From positions 1 through 37,007 of the forward strand of contig NZ_FOLV01000037.1 of the NCBI RefSeq assembly GCF_900112415.1: DNA of 37,007 bases, in the 5' to 3' direction. A model generated the notes under the pieces. The model had not been told where the DNA came from. It ran no database searches and saw only the letters and a list, made by a program, of their open reading frames with translations. The stretch comes from Bacillus sp. 491mf. GTDB lineage: Bacteria > Bacillota > Bacilli > Bacillales > Bacillaceae_G. The translations under genes were made by a program, and so were the position numbers. Shown here piece after piece: positions 32,712 to 37,007 of the stretch (within the stretch, counting starts at the first letter, position 1; each line of letters begins with the position of its first letter).

Positions 32712-33928
32712 AGAAATACTCTAAATCATTTAAGGCACTATGGGTGGGCGAAGTTGTATCGGAATTTGGTGGGGCGGCTGGCGGAATTCTAAACGGACTG
32801 TTACTATATCAAGTCACAGGTTCTAAGGAATGGATGGGGGTACTCTGGCTTATCTATTTTATTCCTTCTTTGCTTCTACAAATTATAAGTACTCCCTTTC
32901 TTAATTATGTTGTAAAGGAGAAGGTGCTTCGTAACATACAGCTTATTCGTTCCTTTGCATACCTTTTTCCTCTGGCTGGATATATCACAGATAAGTACAC
33001 AGGAACCATCCTAGGGTTAATTATTCTGCAATGTACATTGGGACTGTTGCAGCCCATCTATGCTAGCATTTCTTTTTCCCTGCTCCCTGATATTTGTAAA
33101 GAAGAGGAGCTTACTCAGGCAAATGGATTATTAGATGCTACCATTCGCCTTATGAGTTTTATAGCTCCCGGAGCTACATCTTTGTTACTACTAGTAAGTC
33201 CTATACATTTTATTTATGTATTTTCATCTATTATGTTCTTTATCAGTTTTCTTTCACTATTACAGATTCCTATAAGAAGTACAGAAAAAGTGGCTACCTG
33301 GTCAAAAAGGTTTTGGTGGGCTGAAATGAAGACAGGATACCGTATATTCTTCAAGTATCCTTCTCTCTTAAAATTGTCTCTTCTTTCCTCCACCGTCCAG
33401 TTTGCAGTAGGAACAGCAATGGTTATTGGTATTCCGTTTATAAAAGGAGAACTTAACGGTCACTCATGGGAATATGCCATCTTTTCTGGTGCTTTCCCAA
33501 TCGGCTATGCACTCGGAATGGTCTTACTTACACGGGTTCCTAAAACACCTCAAACTATGTATCTTGGTTTAATAGGAGGAGGTCTCTCCTTTGTCCTATT
33601 ATTCTTTGTTCATTCCATACCATTAGCTTGGATATGTGAGTTATTCGGAGGGATTGCTTTTCCACTTTTTAATGCTCAAAGTGCAGCCGTTTTTCAGCGT
33701 GAAGCTCCTAAAGATCGCCTACCCCAACTTAGCGCTGTACGTTTGCTCTTTCTCCGAATCACTATGCCAATAGGCATAGTGTTCGCATCGTCATCCTTCT
33801 TACATATGAATATAAGGCAGACATATGGAATTGCCGGATTAATAATTATCTTACCAGGATTATTCTATTTATTTTCTTCACTGTTTCAAAGCAAACTACC
33901 AGTGAAGAAAGAGAAGAAGACAAGTTGA
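32708..33928 (+). CDS. MFS exporter, transposon cargo
   Basis: 406 aa with about 12 membrane helices. The start KKYSKSFKALWVGEVVSEFG and the following FGGAAGGILNGLLLYQVTGS, IYFIPSLLLQIISTPFLNYV match the macrolide-efflux/enterobactin-exporter-like branch of the major facilitator family. Substrate not predictable from sequence; drug or peptide export is likely given the mobile context and paired regulator. Translation is coupled to the ArsR-type gene. The 262 bases downstream to the transposon end hold a weak hairpin (about 33965-34001) and no gene. Confidence 0.85.
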   Translation: MKKYSKSFKALWVGEVVSEFGGAAGGILNGLLLYQVTGSKEWMGVLWLIYFIPSLLLQIISTPFLNYVVKEKVLRNIQLIRSFAYLFPLAGYITDKYTGTILGLIILQCTLGLLQPIYASISFSLLPDICKEEELTQANGLLDATIRLMSFIAPGATSLLLLVSPIHFIYVFSSIMFFISFLSLLQIPIRSTEKVATWSKRFWWAEMKTGYRIFFKYPSLLKLSLLSSTVQFAVGTAMVIGIPFIKGELNGHSWEYAIFSGAFPIGYALGMVLLTRVPKTPQTMYLGLIGGGLSFVLLFFVHSIPLAWICELFGGIAFPLFNAQSAAVFQREAPKDRLPQLSAVRLLFLRITMPIGIVFASSSFLHMNIRQTYGIAGLIIILPGLFYLFSSLFQSKLPVKKEKKTS

Positions 33929-34240
33929 TTACAAGAGCAATGTTTTAAAACAATAATTCCTCTTGAGTAGGTAGTCATTTGATATTTTCTACTTACTCTT
34001 ATGTCTATATTTTTTGTTGCTATCCATAATTAAATCAACAATCTTAATAATCTTTTCTTAATATTGCTGTCTATAGCAAAAATGTTTATTTTGACTACAA
34101 CCAAAATAGCAACAATTTAGTAAATATTGTATTTCCATGACCTATTTTTACACGTATCTCGGCTGAATCCCAATCTATTTAGTATCTAATTGGTATATTT
34201 TGTCTTATTCCCCCTTTTCGGGGGATGGGCAAAGTTACCC

Positions 34241-34603
34241 AAATTAAGGTTATCTTTCATTGCCTTATCTGTAATACTTAGTATCGCATTCGTATTCTTT
34301 GTACAAAAAAAGGATGTCATTTTTCAAGAAGGAAATCCGATACCACTGGCAATTGCTATGTCAAAGATGGTACTTGCAGATAAAAATATAATGGAAGTGC
34401 AAACAGATGATATTACCCATCCTTATTTAGTAAAACAAGGAGAGCTAGATCCTTATATTGAAATGAAAGAGAAAAACGGATGGGAATTTATAAGTAGAGA
34501 TATATACGGAAATTATTTAACTTTTCAAAAAGGAAATACAACAGAAAGTATTCCTTACAGATATTTCACACGATATTATACAATCATTAATTTCCAATAT
34601 TAG
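34241..34603 (+). pseudogene. Membrane-anchored hypothetical protein, 5' end lost to the transposon
   Basis: The frame emerges from the transposon end and reads KLRLSFIALSVILSIAFVFF (one membrane helix), then a soluble part with DITHPYLVKQGELDPYIEMK and KNGWEFISRDIYGNYLTFQK, ending at 34603. The native start, and any residues before the helix, were removed or replaced by transposon sequence; a short fusion starting within the end is theoretically possible. It reads away from the transposon, as does the DUF4306 gene on the other side, so the two are not halves of one gene. No family is recognised. Confidence 0.5.
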
Positions 34604-34611
34604 TAAATGCA

Positions 34612-34916
34612 TTTACTTCCAATAACGGGAATTATGGTACGACAAGAAGTCGCATTCCCACAGTGTAGCTTCCGCTACTAGACTAGATGTAAAGTCTATC
34701 TCCATCCGAAACTGCGGACTTGGTAACAAGTCCGTGGGTTGCATGAGGAAATGAGGAAACAGAGAGTCTGTACATGGCTCAGAATACTGCTAGGAGAAGA
34801 CAAGTATGGTGAACGAGTGTGAAGGCTTGCAAGCTTCGTAACCGTTAGCTTGGGATAATGTACAGCGTTGCCCCTCGCTTACCCGACTAAAACTTAACTC
34901 CTCTTTTCGGGGGATG
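34612..34916 (+). ncRNA. About 300-bp structured non-coding repeat element (possible IS605-type 3' end, omega-like RNA or intron fragment)
   Basis: No sustained frame is present, yet the stretch is markedly GC-richer than its surroundings and full of short stems: gactagatgtaaagtc, cggacttggtaacaagtccg, aggcttgcaagcttc. It starts acttccaataacggg, a 15-mer also found at 17116-17130, and ends with a degenerate copy of the 39-bp transposon end (about 34890-34916). A short reading GTTRSRIPTV near its 5' side would fit the extreme C-terminus of an IS605 TnpB, whose guide RNA overlaps the gene's 3' end. A group II intron domain fragment is the main alternative. Confidence 0.4.
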
Positions 34917-34951
34917 GCCAAAAACACCTATATATTTTTTTACAAGAAATA

Positions 34952-34996
34952 ATAAAAAAGGCTTATTCCTTGTAAGGAAATCAAGCCTTTTTATTA
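34952..34996. terminator. Bidirectional terminator downstream of the 26-aa peptide
   Basis: aataaaaaaggctt and aagcctttttatta enclose an inner ttcctt/aaggaa stem. A and T tracts on both sides allow use from either strand. A further inverted repeat aaatgatctgt/acagatcattt (35010-35020 and 35042-35052) lies between it and the peptide gene. Confidence 0.75.
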
Positions 34997-35085
34997 TTTA
35001 GACTCACACAAATGATCTGTACATCAATTTAACTTTGATAAACAGATCATTTATACGATGATAATTCATTGTAAAAAAGTAAAGT

Positions 35086-35166
35086 TTACGCAAAAGCTTT
35101 TAGAAGTTCTTGAAAAAATGGAATGATTCCACCTAAAAATTTTAAAATTGCCATTACAGCTGCCAT
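35086..35166 (-). CDS. 26-aa amphipathic peptide, PSM-like or leaderless-bacteriocin-like
   Basis: ATG at 35166 is preceded by AAAGGAGGAATTATT, an ideal ribosome site. The peptide begins MAAVMAILKFLGGIIPFFQE and ends with LLKAFA, stop at 35086-35088. It is almost wholly hydrophobic with only K9, E20 and K23 charged, has a GG hinge and a Pro at 16, and would form a membrane-active helix. There is no leader or GG-type cleavage logic, so it resembles phenol-soluble modulins or leaderless bacteriocins; a type I toxin is another possibility. No transporter or immunity gene adjoins it. A strong terminator follows. Sequence evidence for translation is good; the activity is inference. Confidence 0.7.
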   Translation of the reverse strand: MAAVMAILKFLGGIIPFFQELLKAFA

Positions 35167-35365
35167 AATAATTCCTCCTTTATAATTTTCTGAATATTAA
35201 GAACTTTATAAGTTCATTTTATTATAAAAGTAATAATATTACAATATGTTTTTTGGATCTTTAAGGAAGTTTTTTTAGAATACCCTTGTATCTTAGAGAT
35301 CGGGTACGGAAACGATTCTAAATGTGAGGGGACAATCTTAAGTTGATAGATATATGGTGCTACCC

Positions 35366-35466
35366 CATGTCCATCAACTTAAGATTTTGAAATTCCCCCA
35401 AAACGAAAATTTTGTGCATTATGCTCGTTTTTATTGTTTTGAAGTAACCTGTTCTTGATAGCGATG
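35366..35466. mobile_element. 101-bp IS231-ended MITE-like element
   Basis: The left end is catgtccatcaacttaagat (35366-35385) and the right end ttgatagcgatg (35455-35466). Inside is a subterminal inverted pair, ccccaaaacgaaaa with gttttgaagtaacc. Flanks ggtgctaccc (35356-35365) and ggcggtaccc (35470-35479) differ at two positions and resemble the Tn4430 tip. A degenerate opposite-facing end, aatcttaagttgat, ends at 35347. Confidence 0.55.
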
Positions 35467-35592
35467 TGGGGCGGTACCCAATAAAGTGAAAGTCAATATT
35501 ATAAAAACAGTACCTCATTTTTCCAATCAAGGTATAATAGATGTAGGAATTTTCACTCAACTAAAGAATAAAAATGAGAGGAAGTGAATTTA

Positions 35593-35721
35593 GTGTTTGT
35601 ACCATCTAAATTAAAAAAAGGTGATGAAATACGAATTATTGCACCGAGTAGAAATGTAAAAATCTTATCTGAAGAAGGTATTCTACAAGCCGAAGTTAAG
35701 ATAATTGGAAAATGTTGGTGA
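35593..35721 (+). pseudogene. N-terminal fragment of an S66 LD-carboxypeptidase/MccF-like gene
   Basis: Starting at GTG 35593 behind GAGGAAG, 42 residues read FVPSKLKKGDEIRIIAPSRN, the N-terminal strand motif (LKKGDxIxIIAPS) of S66 peptidases, which include LD-carboxypeptidases and the microcin C immunity protein MccF. Then KILSEEGILQAE, and the frame leaves homology and stops at 35719-35721. Family members are about 300-340 aa; the catalytic Ser, Glu and His are all missing. The break coincides with the change to GC-rich DNA upstream of the methyltransferase gene, so an insertion or recombination event replaced the rest. Confidence 0.7.
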
Positions 35722-35874
35722 GCCCCCTTTAAGGAAATAAAGTCTTAGACTGACCGGGAGGCATTAAGCTAACGGACAGGTATGTGCGATCTAGAAAGGA
35801 AGCGTTCCTTTTGTCAAAATGATAACAAGCATCTAATTATTACGCTCTTCTCCGCAGAAAGTGAGGTTCTGACC

Positions 35875-36507
35875 ATGACGAGACGTTCAGAAGCTGAACA
35901 TTGGAACGAGGTGTTTGCCGATGTGAATCTCGGCAAGCCGCAAGTAGATTTTTGGCTGGAAAAATACGAGCCGATGCTAGAATTGGCCCAAGATGGACCG
36001 GTCATTGATCTTGGCTGCGGATATGGCAGCGACTCTTTGTTTTTAACAGAACGAGGTTATCGGGTCATCGCCTGCGACTTCTCCTCTGAGTCGTTGGCGA
36101 TTATACGCAAATATGTGCCAGGCGTTGAAACAAATCTATTCGATATGACAGGAGGATTGCCGTTTCCGGATGGTAGCGCGAGGGCGGTTGTCGCGGATTT
36201 GTCCCTGCATTATTTTCACTGGGACGATACTGTTTCTATCGTTAGCGAAATTGCGAGAGTTGTCGGCACTGGCGGATTGCTGCTAGCCCGCTTGAATTCC
36301 ACGCGCGATGTTCATTACGGTGCCGGCCAGGGCATCGAATTGGAACCCCGTTATTACGAGCATGAGGGGCGGCGGAAACGTTTTTTTGACGAAGCAGATA
36401 TGCGTCGGTTGTTTGACGGATGGGCGATCAACGTGTTGACGGAAACGGACATGCACCGCTACCGGAAGCCGAAAATTTGCTGGGAGATGGCAGCTTGCGT
36501 CCGCTGA
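35875..36507 (+). CDS. Class I SAM-dependent methyltransferase, GC-rich and imported
   Basis: 210 aa from the ATG at 35875 (GTGAGG eight bases upstream); a frame extension to 35782 has no protein-like character. Motif I is VIDLGCGYGSDSLFL (SAM-binding GxGxG-type loop), then GYRVIACDFSSESL with the acidic SAM ribose ligand, FDMTGGLPFPDGSARAVVAD, and SLHYFHWDD as post-motif. The domain is of the ubiquinone/tellurite-type (Methyltransf_11/25) class, substrate unknown. The gene is far richer in G+C than the rest of the window, with codons such as GCG, CGG and CTG, resembling Paenibacillus-type DNA. This supports a recent acquisition. It ends before the long hairpin at 36644. Confidence 0.85.
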   Translation: MTRRSEAEHWNEVFADVNLGKPQVDFWLEKYEPMLELAQDGPVIDLGCGYGSDSLFLTERGYRVIACDFSSESLAIIRKYVPGVETNLFDMTGGLPFPDGSARAVVADLSLHYFHWDDTVSIVSEIARVVGTGGLLLARLNSTRDVHYGAGQGIELEPRYYEHEGRRKRFFDEADMRRLFDGWAINVLTETDMHRYRKPKICWEMAACVR

Positions 36508-36643
36508 TGGCAGCCTCGGGAGGGGGGCTGTGTGTGCCGACGAACTTGCCGATGTGAATCCGACCGTCGGGACAGCTGGTCGAAAGCAGCCGGACAAAGA
36601 GACTCAAACCTTTTTTGTTCCGCTCACGGGGATCGATAATGCA

Positions 36644-36704
36644 ATAAACCAAAAACTAGTCAATAACACTTTATTTTCGTGTTATTGACTAGTTTTTGGT
36701 TTAT
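36644..36704. terminator. Perfect 26-bp inverted repeat, bidirectional terminator
   Basis: ataaaccaaaaactagtcaa... (36644-36669) is mirrored exactly at 36679-36704 around a 9-base loop, with A-rich and T-rich flanks. It may be the terminator of the imported methyltransferase or the edge of the imported segment, as base composition changes back to AT-rich beside it. Confidence 0.7.
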
Positions 36705-36779
36705 AAAGCCGGATTAGTATAGATTTTCCTCGAACAGAGTTAATTAAACAACTTAAAACTACATTGAATACATGTAAAC

Positions 36780-36817
36780 AAAGTGACAACCATTGATTTA
36801 ACAATGATTGTCACTTT
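36780..36817. terminator. Near-perfect 16-bp inverted repeat
   Basis: aaagtgacaaccattg and caatgattgtcacttt have one mismatch around atttaa. Likely a bidirectional terminator for whatever lies right of the window. Confidence 0.55.
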
Positions 36818-36852
36818 GGAGTTAAGATAATTAACGAATGCTGGCGGTACCC

Positions 36853-36971
36853 CATCGCTATCAAGCTAAGATTTTAAAGTAACCCCTAAACGAAAACTTT
36901 GTGTTTTTTATAGCACCGAAGTTCATTTTTATCGTTTTGGGGCAACCTGTTCTGTTAGGTTGATGGGCATG
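36853..36971. mobile_element. 119-bp IS231-ended MITE-like element
   Basis: The left end catcgctatcaagctaag (36853-36870) and right end ttaggttgatgggcatg (36955-36971) are IS231-type. Inner arms aacccctaaacgaaaac and atcgttttggggcaacc are shared with 35366-35466. The left flank aatgctggcggtaccc is the tip of a Tn4430-like end. Confidence 0.55.
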
Positions 36972-37007
36972 TCGTGTGACCCCTATATAAAAGATTTATT
37001 TGAAGTT

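Larger units (their letters stand above)
27548..34240. mobile_element. Tn3-family transposon with ArsR/MFS cargo, 6.7 kb
   Basis: The ends 27548-27586 and 34202-34240 are 39-bp inverted repeats with one mismatch (gggtaactttgcccat... to gaataagac) and stay identical for another 11 bases inward. Inside are tnpA (ending 26 bases from the left repeat), tnpR, a res-like region, and the ArsR-type/MFS pair. The 5-bp flanks are atgta and aaatt, so a simple target duplication is lacking. Confidence 0.8.

Noticed and set aside
36283-36652. Minus-strand frames of 104 and 74 aa over the methyltransferase
   Set aside because: High G+C reduces stop codons by chance; the plus-strand gene has clear SAM motifs.
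1-37007. CRISPR arrays, tRNA or rRNA genes
   Set aside because: No regularly spaced repeats of 24-40 bases with unique spacers were seen, and no cloverleaf or rRNA sequence was recognised by eye.

Overview
The window is about 37 kb of AT-rich Gram-positive DNA. It looks like part of a large, mosaic plasmid of the Bacillus cereus group (B. thuringiensis or B. cereus type). The grounds are strong AGGAGG-type ribosome binding sites, a ParM/ParR partition locus, a plasmid-type replication gene, a plasmid Hfq-like gene of the kind known from pXO1, a mobilisation region, and many insertion elements typical of this group (IS231, IS240/IS6, IS630, Tn3-family ends resembling Tn4430). No rRNA, tRNA, CRISPR array or chromosomal housekeeping block is seen.

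Layout. (1) 1-1970: two small unknown genes, a RibD-C/DHFR-like reductase, a small membrane protein, then a dense scar of Tn3, IS231 and IS6 tips. (2) 1973-6712: plasmid maintenance: parR, parM and a palindromic centromere-like region, a MerR-like/DUF3967 coiled-coil protein, an IS630 copy, a putative replication initiator with a structured leader and a tiny coupled leader ORF, and an Hfq-like gene. (3) 6970-10982: an IS6 remnant, a GNAT acetyltransferase, a nonsense-riddled PcfB-like gene, a stack of palindromes that looks like oriT, then mobC and relaxase genes. (4) 11069-15354: a short operon with two small proteins, an FtsK/TcpA-like ATPase and a replication-relaxation protein, followed by an XRE regulator, a membrane-anchored DUF559 nuclease flanked by a duplicated hairpin, and a small hypothetical gene. 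(5) 15479-20125: a Tn3-type end, an APH-fold kinase, a second Tn3-type end, and a nested IS231-bounded cassette carrying a UMP-kinase-like gene with exact outer 11-bp direct repeats. (6) 20473-25849: a complete Bce/Yxd-type antimicrobial-peptide sensing and detoxification module (kinase, regulator, permease, ATPase) plus yxeA, whose two promoter regions share an operator-like sequence. (7) 25983-34240: a serine recombinase, an orphan Tn3 end, a DUF4306 gene, then a Tn3-family transposon with near-identical 39-bp ends carrying tnpA, tnpR, an ArsR-type regulator and an MFS exporter. (8) 34241-37007: a truncated gene, a roughly 300-bp structured non-coding repeat, a 26-aa amphipathic peptide gene, a truncated S66 peptidase gene, a GC-rich imported methyltransferase, and two short IS231-ended MITE-like elements.

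The backbone functions (segregation, replication, mobilisation) lie in the left 14 kb. The right two thirds is accessory DNA assembled by successive transposition, with resistance-like cargo (peptide detoxification, efflux, APH-like kinase, acetyltransferase, methyltransferase). The most notable items are the unannotated PSM/leaderless-bacteriocin-like peptide at 35086-35166, the nested cassette with a divergent UMP kinase, the FtsK plus replication-relaxation operon, and the replication leader.
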